The translations under genes were made by a program, and so were the position numbers. The notes beneath the pieces were generated by a model. That model ran no database searches. It was not told where the DNA came from and was given only the letters and a program-made list of their open reading frames with translations. Shown piece after piece: positions 33,896 to 45,010 of a DNA stretch of 64,000 nucleotides (positions are counted from its first letter, which is position 1; each line of letters opens with the position of its first letter). Source of the stretch: Callorhinus ursinus (lineage: Eukaryota > Chordata > Mammalia > Carnivora > Otariidae). The stretch lies in contig NW_020313005.1 of NCBI RefSeq assembly GCF_003265705.1, positions 17,845,580 through 17,909,579 of the forward strand. Reading direction: 5' to 3'.

Positions 33896-35464
33896 GGTAC
33901 AGTTTACCCTGTGCAGGACTGGAGAGGGGCCCGAAGGAAATGCGCTTCATTCCAAGCTCACTGGCAGGTAGAACAATGAAGAAACAGGAAATGCACAGTT
34001 GAATCCCATGACTTACAGAAACTGAGTTAATGTAAAACACAAGGAAATCAGAGCCATGATGAGTGTCTTTTCACACCATCATCCTTGACCTGGATGCTCG
34101 AGGACAATTATTTGGCTGTAATAAGGTGTGGGTGAAGTTTCTACAGCCTCACTTTCACTGCCTTTATATATGAATTGTCATCTCTTTCTTTACACTAATG
34201 TGAAAACACAGAAAGGGAAGAAAGGGAAGAGGGTTCCTTGAGTTTAGAGAAAAATTTCAGTCTGGAGAGCACGATATCATTTTCAAAATGTATAGAGTGT
34301 CCATTCTGTGAAGTACTCAAAATTAGAGATAATGAGAGAACTTCAAAGCAGCGGATCTGTCCAATGTCTAAAGTATTTCTACTCACATCATGTGCCACCA
34401 AACCCCAACATGGAAGCCCTTGACATCCATTGTGTGGCTATAATCCATAGTAAGAGGCACGGAGGACTCACCATGCCCTCCCCCTCCCCGCTCAGCCTCA
34501 AAATCAACAGATTAAAGGGCCCTGCCCTCCAGAGTTGATGGGCAAATGGTATAGGTTAAGAAGACATAGTTTTGAATGATTACCGAGGAACATGAACAAG
34601 TGCATATAACTCATACAGAGTATGGCTAGAAGAATGAGGTTAGGAAGACAAAAACCATGAAAGGTCTCCTTGGGAACATAGCCTGCCTCCAACCACCTCC
34701 CTACTCATGAAATGTCCCATCTCTCATAATTAACCAAGACATCTGGGTAAACTTTCTTTACTTCTGATTAAATATTCCTCAAAGATTTTGGCCTCTGTCC
34801 TACTATCCCTTTAGCAGCCTATCACCCAAATGGAAAGCAGAATTAGCCCTCTTCTGTTGTTAATCTTGAGTTGCATGCTAATTATCTATGAAAACCCTGC
34901 TGCTGTGTTGTATTGGCCCTATAATTAAATGTGTTTCATTATAGATGTTTCAGGGACAGAGGTAGAGTCCCCTTGCCTGCTGACAAACAAATTCATCAGG
35001 TAGGTCTTAAACACCAGTGGTCTTCAAAAGACACAAAGTGCAGGAAGAGAAACAGTCGGCAGGGAGGTAACTTGAACTAACCCTCGGGAGAATTAAGAGG
35101 ACGAAAGGGTGTTTGTGTTCATTGAGTGCACTAGTGAAAATGTCTTTTTGGGAGGATTGGTGTGATTTATAGAAATGAAAGAGGAATCATCACATCTCTA
35201 TCCTGCTAGAGATCAAATATCCTAACAATCACCTCAGCTCGAATGCCAACTGCACTCTTACCACCCACGTGGGGGCAGCCAGCAAGACCCGGAAGCAAAG
35301 GGCACAGTGTGAGGAAGACCAACCCTGCTCAGGCAAGATGGCGTCCTTCGTGGATAAGAGACAAAGAAATAGATGGTCATTTCGACCCCCTCCACCAGCC
35401 CTGGAGTGACCTTTTACATTTGCTGGGTGCATCTGGGGATGGCGGCAGTAGCCCGCCACTCTCG
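33896..35464. other. Unique non-coding sequence, about 1.6 kb
   Basis: No repeat recognised. A YY1-like 'caagatggcg' lies at 35334-35343 in a locally GC-richer part (35230-35470). Confidence 0.4.
35334..35343 (+). promoter_or_regulatory. Candidate YY1 site
   Basis: 'caagatggcg' matches the core YY1 motif (AAGATGGCGGC type) on 10 of its bases, followed by 'tcc'. A single short motif, so weak support. Confidence 0.25.
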
Positions 35465-35692
35465 AACCTGAATATTTTCTTTTTTTTTTTTTTAAGATTT
35501 TATTTATTTGACAGAGACACAGTGAGAGAGGAAACACAAGCAGGGGGAGTGGGAGAGGGAGAAGCAGGCTTCCCGCCGAGGAGGGAGCCCGATGCGAGGC
35601 TCGATCCCAGGACCCTGGGACCATGACCTGAGCCGAAGGCAGACGCTTAACGACTGAGCCACCCAGGCGTCCCACTAAACCGGAATATTTTC
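35465..35692 (-). mobile_element. Can-SINE, antisense, with 15 bp target-site duplication
   Basis: Left T-run and 'aagattttatttatttgaca', middle 'gaagcaggcttcccgccgag' and right 'gactgagccacccaggcg'. The flanks 'aacctgaatattttc' (35465-35479) and 'aaccggaatattttc' (35678-35692) differ at one base. The CpG-rich body is near consensus, hinting at youth. The 148-codon minus frame here is SINE-derived. Confidence 0.96.
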
Positions 35693-35839
35693 AAGAAAGA
35701 GTTGTCAAAGCTGGTGCTGGGTTTAGAGAACCATGAGCTCCCTCATGGCACACGACAGGCCTGAGGCTGTGGCAGACACCAGGAGTTCAATGGCACGGCC
35801 CTCTGCGTCCAGATAGCACGTGCTATGGGAAAGCAGACC
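35693..35839. other. Unique non-coding sequence
   Basis: Flank between SINE and MIR; nothing recognised. Confidence 0.35.
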
Positions 35840-35995
35840 TCAGCCCGAAGATCAGTTTGATTCCTGGTGCTGTTTGCCTGTGATGTGAGCAAGTCACTTC
35901 ACCTGGTTAGGGCTTGGTTACTTTATTAAAGAGGGGGAATCCTTGATTTCTTCACCACCTCATTGTGACAATTCATTCTAATAAAACCTATTAAA
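35840..35995 (+). mobile_element. MIR SINE remnant
   Basis: Sense MIR order: 'agtttgattcctggtgctgt', 'gatgtgagcaagtcacttca', 'cctggttagggcttggttac', 'attctaataaaacctattaa'. Confidence 0.55.
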
Positions 35996-36002
35996 GTAAT
36001 TT

Positions 36003-36235
36003 TAAATTGGAAAGCAGGATCACCTGGGTGGTCCAGTCCATTAAGCGTCTGCCTTCAGCTCATGTCATGATCTCAGGGTCCTGGGATCCAGCCGTGCACT
36101 GGACTCTCTGCTCAGCCAGAAGCCTGCTTCTCCCTCTGCCTCTCCCTGGCCCCCCCAAACTAGTGGTCTCTCTCTCTTGCTCACTCTCTTTCTCAAATAA
36201 ATAAAATCTTTAAAAAATAAATAAACTGGAAAGCA
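36003..36235 (+). mobile_element. Can-SINE with 14 bp target-site duplication
   Basis: Head 'gatcacctgggtggtccagt', 'gccttcagctcatgtcatga', box B-region 'gggatccagccgtg', and tail 'aaataaataaaatcttt'. Flanks 'taaattggaaagca' (36003-36016) and 'taaactggaaagca' (36222-36235) differ once. Confidence 0.95.
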
Positions 36236-36244
36236 TTCTTATTG

Positions 36245-36350
36245 GCCAAATACTAGTTCCTGTGTGTTACGCACATGGCTAGGTACTTTATGCATTTCAG
36301 TTTTACTCTGTTCCTATATAAGGTAGTATGATAAGGCCAATTATTTACCA
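36245..36350 (-). mobile_element. MIR fragment
   Basis: Inverted MIR piece: 'ggctaggtactttatgcatt', 'ctatataaggtagtatgata', 'aggccaattatttacca'. Confidence 0.45.
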
Positions 36351-37154
36351 GGCCAAGGGAGTTGGGGGGGATAGCAACACTTCCATCTTTCCATCACAAT
36401 GATTCGGATCTATTTGTCTCACAAATTCTCTCTCAGATTCTGAATAGGCTAAACAATTAATGAAAAGAGCAAGCTCCTCACCCTCCACAGTCCAGCTAGG
36501 AACTAGTTTCCTGAAATACTGAAAACTCAATGTCTGTTTTCCCTGCTTATGGCTGTCAGCGCCCCCCCCACCCCCCCCACAAGGAAGCAAAGCATTTTAA
36601 ACCACAGCCATGCCTCAAGCACTTAATAAAACAAAAGAAAACAAAAACAGAGAGAGAGAGAGAGAGAGAGAACACAAAAACCTTTTTAGTTTTAAATTAT
36701 GTTTTCTTTTCTATTGATCTGGTGATTTCTGTTTTCAACTGGGTGAAAAGAACATTGGTTTTGCTGTCTTGTCCCTTCTTGTCTTTATCCTTCCCCCCTT
36801 CCCTTCTCCCCTCCATCTCCACCGCCACGGTTCCCTTTCCGGTCCTTATTATCCCTCCACACAGCTCCCTGCAGCCATGAACAAGCCTCCTGACTGGTCC
36901 TCCAGGGCCATCTGCCATAGGGCCACCAGAATGGCATGCAGATAAAACAAGCAAACAAAAAGCACCAACAAAACAAGCCCAGTTGAGATTTTGTTACCTA
37001 ATTCTCAAAAAAAAAGAAAAAATCAATATCTTTCCATCGATCAAAAAATATAGTTTCAAACCTTGAGCACAGCATTTGAAAGCATCTGTAATTTTTGGAC
37101 CTCTTCTCTCTCTGCTTGTAAAACTATGGGGTTTTTGATTCTTCTTCTTTTTTT
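36351..37154. other. Unique sequence with simple tracts
   Basis: Contains two C-runs at 36562-36580, a GA run at 36650-36671 and a T-run at 37149-37157. The 116-codon frame at 36530-36880 crosses the C and GA tracts and is not credible. Confidence 0.4.
36650..36671 (+). repeat. (GA)n microsatellite
   Basis: Eleven AG units after an A-rich stretch. Confidence 0.9.
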
Positions 37155-37157
37155 TTT

Positions 37158-37242
37158 ATAACATTTACCAAATATTTATTAAGCATGTTCTGTGTCAGGC
37201 ACTATTTTAAGCACTTGAGATACATATCCATGAACAAAGTAT
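37158..37242 (-). mobile_element. L2 3'-end fragment
   Basis: Inverted L2 tail: 'accaaatatttattaagcat', 'gttctgtgtcaggcactatt', 'ttaagcacttgagatacata', 'tccatgaacaaag'. Confidence 0.6.
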
Positions 37243-37249
37243 TCACTAT

Positions 37250-37816
37250 TCTTTTTTTTTAATTGATTGTTGAAGTAGAATCGACATACCATGTTATATT
37301 AGTTTCAGGTGTACAATATAGTGATTCCACAATTCTATACATTACTCAGTGCTCACCACGGTAAGTGTAGTCATCTGTCACCGGACTACATTATTACAAT
37401 GTTACTGTCTTCCCTATGCGGTACATTTCATTTCCATGACGTATTTTATAACTGGAAGTTTGTACCTTTTAATCCCCTTTACCTATTTCACCCTTTCTCC
37501 CACCCCCTCCCCTCTGGCAACCACCAATTTGTTCTCTTTGTCTGTTTTGTTTTTTTGTGTGTTCATTTGTTTTGGTTTTAGATTCCACGTATAAGTGAGA
37601 TCATATGGTATTTGTCTTTTTCTATCTGAATTTCACTTAGCATAATACCCTCTAGGTCCATCCATGTTGTCACAAATGGCAAGACCTCATTTTTATACAC
37701 ATATATTCATATGTATATAAATGAATATATTCATATATATAAATTCATTCATCTATAAGAATATATATATAATGGAAATTATGTATACACATATACACAC
37801 ACATACATATATATAT
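37250..37816 (-). mobile_element. L1 LINE 3' end, antisense, left part
   Basis: Starts with a T-run at 37252-37260 (the inverted poly(A) tail), then 'attagtttcaggtgtacaat', 'tgctcaccacggtaagtgta', 'gataatgg'-free body, 'tataagtgagatcatatggt' and 'tccatccatgttgtcacaaa', all standard inverted L1 3' UTR and ORF2-end text. An AT-rich expansion (37695-37816) replaces the part before the SINE. Confidence 0.85.
37695..37816. repeat. AT-rich simple repeat
   Basis: Mixed ATATAT, TATTCATA and CACATATA units inside the L1, bordering the SINE. Confidence 0.75.
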
Positions 37817-37990
37817 TAAAGATTTTATTTATTTACTTGAGAGAGAGAGCACAAGCTGGGGGAGGGAGAGGGATAAGCAGACTCCCCACTGAGAATGGAG
37901 CCCAACACAGGTCTTGATCCCAGGACCCCAAGATCATGATTGAGCCAAAGGCAGATAGATGCTTAACTGACTGAGCCACCCAGGCACCCC
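37817..37990 (-). mobile_element. Can-SINE, antisense, nested in L1
   Basis: Left end 'taaagattttatttattta', middle 'gataagcagactccccactg', right end 'gactgagccacccaggcacc'. L1 sequence continues on both sides, so the SINE came later. No clean target-site duplication can be read because the left flank is AT repeat. Confidence 0.92.
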
Positions 37991-38110
37991 CAAACATCTC
38001 TATTCATCTATGGATGGACACTTGGGTTGCTTCCATATCTTGGGTACTATAAATAATGCTGCAATAAACACAGGGGTGCATGTATCTTTTCAACTTAGTG
38101 TTTTCTAACC
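37991..38110 (-). mobile_element. L1 LINE, antisense, right part
   Basis: Continues the split L1: 'attcatctatggatggacac', 'ttgggttgcttccatatctt', 'aataatgctgcaataaacac', 'aggggtgcatgtatctttt'. This is ORF2 end sequence on the minus strand. Confidence 0.9.
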
Positions 38111-38149
38111 TCATGATTTTAAATACCATCTATGTGCTTATGACTTCCC

Positions 38150-39105
38150 AGTGTAAACCTCTTGCCTGGGTGCCTCCCTTAAGTTCCAACCTCTTTCATA
38201 TTCATGTGCCCACCTCAAATCTCCGCTAGGATGTCCAAGAGTCATCCCATCTTATTGTGCACAACATAACTCCTGATCTCTTCTGACATACTTATGTCAC
38301 CCACAGTATTTCCCAGGCCAGATGTTGGCAACTTTAGCCAAAAACCCTAGAGTTACCCTTGACTCCTCTCTTTCCCTCACACTCTGCATCTAATTCATCA
38401 GCAAATCTTATGGGCTCTTCCTTCTAAATGTACCCAGAATCTGGCCCAGGGAGCACACCCACTAAAGCCGCCTTCCTCACCATCATCTATGGCTTGTTCC
38501 TAACTGGCCCCATACCCTCACATCTGCCCCCGCATAGCAGCCAGAGTACTCCTTTCCAAATATGTCACTCCTCTGCTCAAAACCATCCAGTGGCTCCCTC
38601 ATGGTGAGACAGTCCTTGAGGCCTGACGTGATCTAGACTGCTGTCACCTCTCCACCCTCCAACTTCGCCTGATGCACGCACCCCAGCCACGCTTGGCCCT
38701 GGCTGTCCTATGAATACTTCATATTCACTTCTGTCCTGGGCTGTTACACAGCCTATTCCCTTTGCCCAGAATCCCTTCCCTAGACGGATGTATTCATCAA
38801 TCCATCACCTCTTTCAAGGTATTACTCAAATGCCACCTTCCTAATGATTTACTCTAAACATACTACCTACCCTGTCCCGGTATCTCATCCTCCTATTCCA
38901 TTCTGTTCTTCACTCATAGGCACTTACCACTTTTTACATTCTGTGTACTTCATTTATGTATTATGTTTACTGCCTGCCTCTCTTCACTAGAAGGTAAGAT
39001 CCTTAAGGGCAGGTGTGTTTACCTTCACATTCACAGCATATCCTGAACCCTTGTAGCAATGCCTAGGCATAGGAGTCACTCAAAAAGTATTTGTCAAATG
39101 AATGA
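38150..39105 (+). mobile_element. L2 LINE, about 1 kb of the 3' region
   Basis: The best L2 copy here. Landmarks in order: 'cagccagagtactcctttcc', 'tgtcactcctctgctcaaaa', 'ccatccagtggctccctcat', 'cttgaggcctgacgtgatct', 'ttgcccagaatcccttccc', 'caaatgccaccttcctaatg', 'cactagaaggtaagatcctt', and the tail 'caaatgaatgaatgagcac'. The order and spacing match the L2 consensus from the distal ORF region to the terminus. Confidence 0.85.
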
Positions 39106-39294
39106 ATGAGCACTCATTCTGTTTCAGCAATCTTATCTCTCACCATTGTCTTTGGTCTAGAATCTAGTTGGAATTCTTTGATCATGCAAACACACTCTCC
39201 GTACTTTTGATTATGCTACTCAAGCTCCAATGCTTTTCCTCCTACAACCATCCCCAGAAAATATAATCTATTCTTCTAGACTCAGCCCAAATAT

Positions 39295-39372
39295 AGTTCC
39301 TTCCCTCCCTCCTGCTCTTCCTTCCTTCATGACTTCCTCCCTCCTTCACTCCCTCCTTGCCTCCTTCCATCT
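39295..39372 (+). repeat. CT-rich (CCTT)n-like tract
   Basis: Repeated 'ccttcctt', 'cctccctt' and 'ccttcact' units. Confidence 0.75.
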
Positions 39373-39399
39373 CTTCCTTGTTTCCACAAAGATTTTAGT

Positions 39400-39482
39400 A
39401 TATTTTAGGCAGTATTTACTGTGTTAGCCATGGTAGATGTAGAAAAAAATAAGACACAGCCTCCACCTTCAATTAGCTTACA
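39400..39482 (-). mobile_element. L2 3'-end fragment
   Basis: Inverted L2 tail: 'aggcagtatttactgtgtta', 'gccatggtagatgtagaaaa', 'aataagacacagcctccacc', 'ttcaattagcttacag'. Confidence 0.5.
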
Positions 39483-39597
39483 GTTCACTGAAGATTTTTC
39501 CATTGCCTCCCTAGGAATAAATCACTCTAATGTTTCACTGTGTGTGGGTGGCAGCCTTGGATGGTGAAAAGAGCATATAGGCGTGGCCTTAAGAAAC

Positions 39598-39760
39598 CAG
39601 TGCATAGTCCAGTTCCACCATTTATCAGTGAGCTTACTCAAAACATCCAACGTCTAGGAGCATCCAATGTCTCTTCGTCTTTAACATGGGGATAATTCTT
39701 ACCTTAAAGTTATTTGATAATTAAACTAAAAAATAATTAATAATTATACACATATTAAGT
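39598..39760 (+). mobile_element. MIR remnant
   Basis: Sense MIR: 'gtccagttccaccatttatc', 'gtctttaacatggggataat', 'tcttaccttaaagttatttg', 'ataattaaactaaaa'. Confidence 0.55.
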
Positions 39761-41269
39761 ACTACATAATAACATAATCAGGAATAGATAAATGAATAAT
39801 AAATAAGTAAACTAACTGCTGTGCAGATGTCCTTTTAGCACATAGTTGTCATTCAGACATGAAGTCCCTCCCCTTCCTGAAATACCGCAGTGTGACCCGT
39901 ACTTGACTCTGCCTCACTCTGTAAGGTATCTAGTCGTCTGCTTCCTATGGGATGCTGAGTTCCTTTAGACCGCCCCTAGTACAGCTCTGCATACTGCAGA
40001 CTTCAATTTATGAGGGCTAAGGAATAAATCTCCTCTGTTCCTGTATTTCCTTCCCCCAGTTTTCCTTGTGCTTCTGTTTATTATTCTTCTGATACTCTTC
40101 TCTCTTTGTCAAGCCCCTTTACTCCTCATCACTTGATTTTTCATTTCATCCTTCTGGAAAAGTATTGCTCTCTTCCCCTCCACATGCTCTGCATCCCCCC
40201 CCCCCCCCCCCCACTGTCTCACACACCCTCCTTTTCCTGTTCCCCAGGTTATAGCACAATCTTTCCTTCCCTCTTCTCTTGATCATCACTCTCTGTCAGG
40301 CTCCTGTCCTCTCAGACCGGCCTGGGGAAGTTTTATTGATCTCTCAGTAATGCCTGAGTGCCTCTGAAGGTTAAGGTCAACAAGAGTAAAGCATCCTGCT
40401 GAACCACAAAACCTAAACTCGACTTCAGTATGAGCGGGTATCAATTATTCAGAGCTGTCAGATCACAGGGCTCTCTCCATCTGGAGATACTGAGAAGGAA
40501 AACGTGGGCTGATCACACAGGTTAGTGTGGGGCAGACCAATGTACCTGGGCTAGTGTTCACAACCCAGGGAACCAATCCACCAAGTGCTACCAGGAGGTA
40601 GACAATAAAGATAAGATGTAACCATTAGTCAAGGGAAAAAGGATACCTAATGCAATCCCATAATGAAGAGAAACCATCCGTGTCCAAACAGACTTCCGGC
40701 TTTGAATCTTCTTCTTCTCTCCCATAATCCCATGCATAGCTGGCTTTAATGTCTCTACTTGCTAACTAATTAGGCACCTGGGGTCTACAAGTTCTACATA
40801 AATCAAACCCAGATAATGATGGGTTTTATAATTTCCACTATGCCTTGGTTTACTTTGTGGCCTTTTTAGAAGCTCATGTGCCATCTCAACAATAAAAGTA
40901 GAGAATATTTTAGTTAAAAATACACATCAAACAAAGAGCTGTGAATTAGAAGACTGATGGTAATCTCATCAAGCTTCTTCGTTTCAAAGTAATGTGTGCC
41001 ATCATGATGAGTAAAAGACCCATCAGAGTAGCATCATGACCCATCCCAACTCACTTCCAATACCTCTGCGTGTGCAGTTTCACTACCGGCAAATATCTCC
41101 CCCCACCTTCAATGAGGCAGACCCCACACCCTTCAGGACTATTCTTCGGTGCCACATGCCTCTGAGATGCCTCTTGGTGCGGCTTGGAAACTCCTCCTAG
41201 ACAATACCCGTTCTTTTTGTATTGTAAAATAATTGAATTCATGATACCGTGTGGTAACTCCACTAGAAG
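39761..41269. other. Unique non-coding sequence
   Basis: No element recognised apart from the C-run at 40195-40212. The region 40700-41040 is AT-rich and repeat-poor. Confidence 0.4.
40195..40212 (+). repeat. Poly(C) tract
   Basis: Eighteen consecutive C residues. Length may be unreliable because such runs sequence poorly. Confidence 0.85.
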
Positions 41270-41475
41270 CAGGATAGGACAGTGGTTAGAGACACAAACT
41301 CAAGGACCTGCCTGGGTCTGAATCCTGACTCCACCACCTTCCCTCTTGGGGTCTCAGTTTTCTACTCTGTAAATATAGGAATAACAACAATGGTATCTGC
41401 CTCCAATTGTCATTTTTATGAGCAAAATGTAAATTACTCACGGAAGACCTAGGGCATAGTAAGCACTATGTAGCT
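41270..41475 (+). mobile_element. MIR SINE, nearly full length
   Basis: Sense MIR landmarks: 'ggacagtggttagagacaca', 'cctgcctgggtctgaatcct', 'gactccaccaccttccctct', 'tctcagttttctactctgta', 'agggcatagtaagcactatg'. This is the clearest MIR head in the window. Confidence 0.8.
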
Positions 41476-41539
41476 CTGGTCGTTATTTTGCCTATAGCAG
41501 CTCTGTCATGGAAGAAATCATTACTACATTATTTACTGT

Positions 41540-41600
41540 ATAGTTATTACATGTCTATTCCAGAGCCTAGAACATTTTAGAAAATTGTTATTGAATGAAA
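41540..41600 (+). mobile_element. L2 3'-end fragment
   Basis: 'attccagagcctagaacatt', 'ttagaaaattgttattgaat' and 'gaaaga' follow the L2 terminus. Confidence 0.45.
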
Positions 41601-41848
41601 GATGCTCTAAAGCCAGGATTAGAGCTCTAACAGTCTACTTCCTCAGTGCCTCTTGCTTGAATCTTTTTATCAAGGTCTCAGGAAAAAGTCAACATGGGTC
41701 ACTTAAATTTCTGTTCCTCCTGCAAGCAAAGGACCTGGCAATCATATCACAGTTATTTATGGAATGAAAAATCTTGGAAAATGGAGATAGTATTCCCCTC
41801 CAGAGCCTAGGACATATGTTATTTACTGCCCAGGATAATGAAGATAAT

Positions 41849-42175
41849 GTCTCCCTCTTAGACAAAAGTCAAGCAGGTTTGCTTGTAGCCCATTATAAAA
41901 GATTCAGGTTCCCTAAACTTGGGGTTAACAGCTGTGAAGCAAACCCACTCAATGCACAGGACCCATATGGCTGCTCTGCACATCACCTGTGGGCTTTGGG
42001 AGCATGGAGAGCTAATATGAACTTGAAGCTCACGCTGCTTGCTGTACCAGAGAAATGAAGCCCTTTGTCTCTGACCCAGGAATCTTGTGCCTTCTGCCAG
42101 CATTTACACAACAGTAGCAGACTACCTTGTTGGTTTGATGGTTAAGTAAAATCTCACATCCTCCACAGTTCCTGA
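41849..42175 (+). repeat. 5' LTR-like segment
   Basis: Possible start at TG 41849. It has 'cattataaaagattcagg' (TATA-like, near 41892), a degraded polyadenylation signal ('gaaatgaag' at about 42052), and the R-U5-like stretch shared with the downstream copy. The outer edge is a guess; the shared part is secure. Confidence 0.55.
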
Positions 42176-43339
42176 AAGGATTTGATAATAAGAATGGGAG
42201 AGTAATGGAGATAGATCCTTCTGTAGGGGAAAGGATGTGTACCTCAAAGGCCACTTTAGAGGATATAAAACAATTGGGATCCTATAGCAAATGCTATTGC
42301 CTAATCAATAGTGGGTAGGGAGTAGTGAACGAGGGTTCCCATGGTCCTGTCTATGACTGAATGTTTGGAGACTGGTGAGAGGTAGGATTGAAACAGTCCC
42401 ATGAAGGGTGATCGGTTGTTCCTTATACTCCTGCAGGTAGGAGGAAGGGATGTTATCAGGACAATGGGGCAGCAAACCTCACAACCCCAGTGGAAAGACA
42501 ATATGTCTATAGCTGTTGAGCCCAGGAATCCCCAGAGCTAAACTAAATGACTTTAGCAATGATGATACAGAACTCTGAGTAACCTGAAAATACCAGAAAT
42601 TTGTCTGGTTGGTATTTCCTGGCTTACTGGCACGGAGCTACTCTCTACCTCCAAACCCCTTCATCCTTCTGATCCCTTCTACTCTGTTCAGCTGCCTTAA
42701 GGAGAAAGATAATTAGGGATGGGGCTGAGGTCTCCCTGTCCCCATGTATGTTAAAGAACCATGAGGAGGGGAGGGAATCAAAGTATTCCCTAGGCCATCC
42801 CACTTAGGATGGCTTTTAAGTCACTATTCTACCAGGTCCCATTGTGCAGAAGTACTCAGATTCAGCTCATGAGGTTTGAGTAGGGTTAACAGTAAGAGAA
42901 GGAAGTTAATGCGAACTAGCAGGCTGGGCCTTTTAAACCAATTCAATGTACTGTTGTCGTTGCTGTTGCTTCTCCACCAACAGTAGGAACTGATGTGTTA
43001 TAAGCTTGTACTTTCACATCCCAGAAATGTCAGAGGGATCCTCCTGATTAGAGAGAGCTGGAGGTAGAAGTGCCAGTGGGACAAGCTCCCCTGACGTGTG
43101 TCATCAGGGTCTGGGTCAAGATTTAGCACTAATGCCTCTATTCTCTGATGTCCAAAGCTTTTACTCGCCAGTTGATATCTGGCTGATCGGCAAGTTAGAA
43201 ACCTCAGTCTCAATGACCCTGGATGCAGTGTTATCACACCTCCACCAGCAAGGAACTCTGGCTGATAAACCCCTATGAAATTCAAGGACCTGACTGACAA
43301 GTAGTTTCTTCAAACTATGTGGACAGATTTATAATATCC

Positions 43340-43760
43340 AGTCCCCCCTGGACGTCAAGGGAAAACTGCTATCTCTTCAGTCCCTTGCCACCAAGAAGAA
43401 GGTCTGGCATCTCATTGGACTCTCTGGGTAACAGATAAAAGGATATTTACTTTAGCTTCAATACTTTAAGATATTTACCTGACTTCAGCATCCTACTTGC
43501 TCTTCTATACTGACTAACTCTCGAATAAGCTTCCTTTGATGGGGCCCAAACCAACAGACTGTGTTGGAAGCTGTCCAGCCACCTGCGGCATGCTCTTTAC
43601 TTTTGGTGTCCCATAACCCTAAAAACCCCTCCGAGCTACATGTTTCTGTGAGTGATGACTTTGCTGATTGGAGCCCCTGGCAAAGAGAGGCTGGCTCACC
43701 CAGAGGTGTGCCTTGGGATTTTGGCCCTTTCCTTCTCTGACGTGGCTACCAGATACACAC
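43340..43760 (+). pseudogene. ERV pol: reverse transcriptase C-terminal and connection relic
   Basis: Translation near 43366-43430 gives 'SLATKKKVWHLIGLSG', like the end of a retroviral reverse transcriptase thumb. A further stretch at about 43525-43730 includes 'WGPNQQTVLEAVQ', as in the connection region. In-frame stops interrupt both. The catalytic YXDD part is not visible. Confidence 0.5.
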
Positions 43761-44086
43761 CTCTTTTGCAAAGCAGCTACTAACTTGTTACTGGGCTCTT
43801 GTCAAAACTGAACATGTGACCCTTAGAGGCCTTGAGAATCTCCAGTCTGATATTCCCATTCTGAGGTGTCTTAATTAGGGCCAAATGACTGTCAAGGTGG
43901 GAGAGCTCAACAAGTGGAAATGATTTCTTCAAGAATGCAGCCTGCCTAGTTCAGTGGTATCTCAGTTTTACAGGAAAAGTGTCAGCTATCCCTCTGAGGA
44001 AACTAGCCCCAATTCTATTGTCTGAATCAAAGCCACTGACCCAGTGAAGCCCTCAGTTCACAGATGTTCCCCTAAATTCCTGTACT

Positions 44087-44300
44087 TGGTTGACTGAAGG
44101 CTCAGCTAAGCTGAAACCCAACAGTGTCCTCTAAATGGTGGCAGCTGTTCAACCTTAGCTCCAATAGAACAGAACCAAAAATGGACACAGCCATTCCACT
44201 CAGTGGGCAGAGCTCAAAGCTGTTCACGTAGTTCTGGCTAATACTCTCGTTGATGAATCTTGTTATATTTGTACTGATTCCTGGACTGTTGTCCACAGCC
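44087..44300 (+). pseudogene. ERV pol: RNase H relic
   Basis: One frame holds three expected motifs in order: 'WLTEGSAK' at 44087-44110 (the usual first catalytic Asp of the TDGSA motif reads Glu), 'QWAELKAV' at 44201-44224 (carrying the Glu), and 'CTDSW' at 44270-44284 (carrying a catalytic Asp). Two stop codons fall between the first and second motif. The spacing fits a retroviral RNase H. Confidence 0.7.
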
Positions 44301-44547
44301 TAGATGTTTGGTCTACCACTAAGAAAACTACAGACTTAAAGATGAGATACCCCTTTTTGGAGCTATGAGCTGTGGAAACAAATAACAGAACTGCTAATTA
44401 AACCACCTGGGTTACTCATTTAGATCCCCACAGCAAGGACTGGTTCTCTCATGACACTGACTGGGATAAAGTTACACCACTTTGATGGGCACCACTGATG
44501 CCTGGATGCACTGCTGAACTTTTCATGACAACACATCTACCATCCTA

Positions 44548-45010
44548 GCCCGGGCACATGGCAAATGCCTCTATGTTTCCAATGCAAAGGCCACCACTTG
44601 TGACTCCTGCCGAAGTTGACCTGTTTATCTTGTGGTAGTGGGGAGGTCCACTGCCTGGGGCATTGCTCCTGCCAACTACAGGAAAACTGACAACATCTGA
44701 CTGTTCAATCCCTTCCTTCGGGGCTATTGATGATGCCTCACTATGGTGGACATTTTTCAGGGTACAGTGTTGCTGTTCGAATATAATCTGCTAATTTAGC
44801 CACAAACTCTGTGGCCCTTAAAACTAATCTGGGTCATGTGTTGAGCTTTTAGAACCTTTGTAGTCTAGCAGTACTATAGCTTTCATCATTAAAGCAACTC
44901 AACAAAGGGCTGATAGTCAAGGTATTTGATGGACCTTTATTCTCCCTATCAGCCACAGGCATCTGATATCAGTGAATGTTGGAACAGCTTCTGAAAAATT
45001 GAATCAAAAA
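44548..45010 (+). pseudogene. ERV pol: zinc-binding and integrase relic
   Basis: In a different frame from the RNase H: 'ARAHGKC' at 44548-44568 and a CxxC at 44599-44610 suggest the HHCC zinc-binding domain. 'LTMVDIFQG' at 44737-44763 holds the candidate first Asp of the DDE core, and 'YQPQASDISECW' from 44947 resembles the integrase segment with the catalytic Glu. Stops occur between them. The frame change from RNase H shows at least one frameshift. Confidence 0.6.

Noticed and set aside
35229..35675. 148-codon minus-strand frame
   Set aside because: About half is translated Can-SINE sequence; SINE-derived frames of this type recur at other copies.
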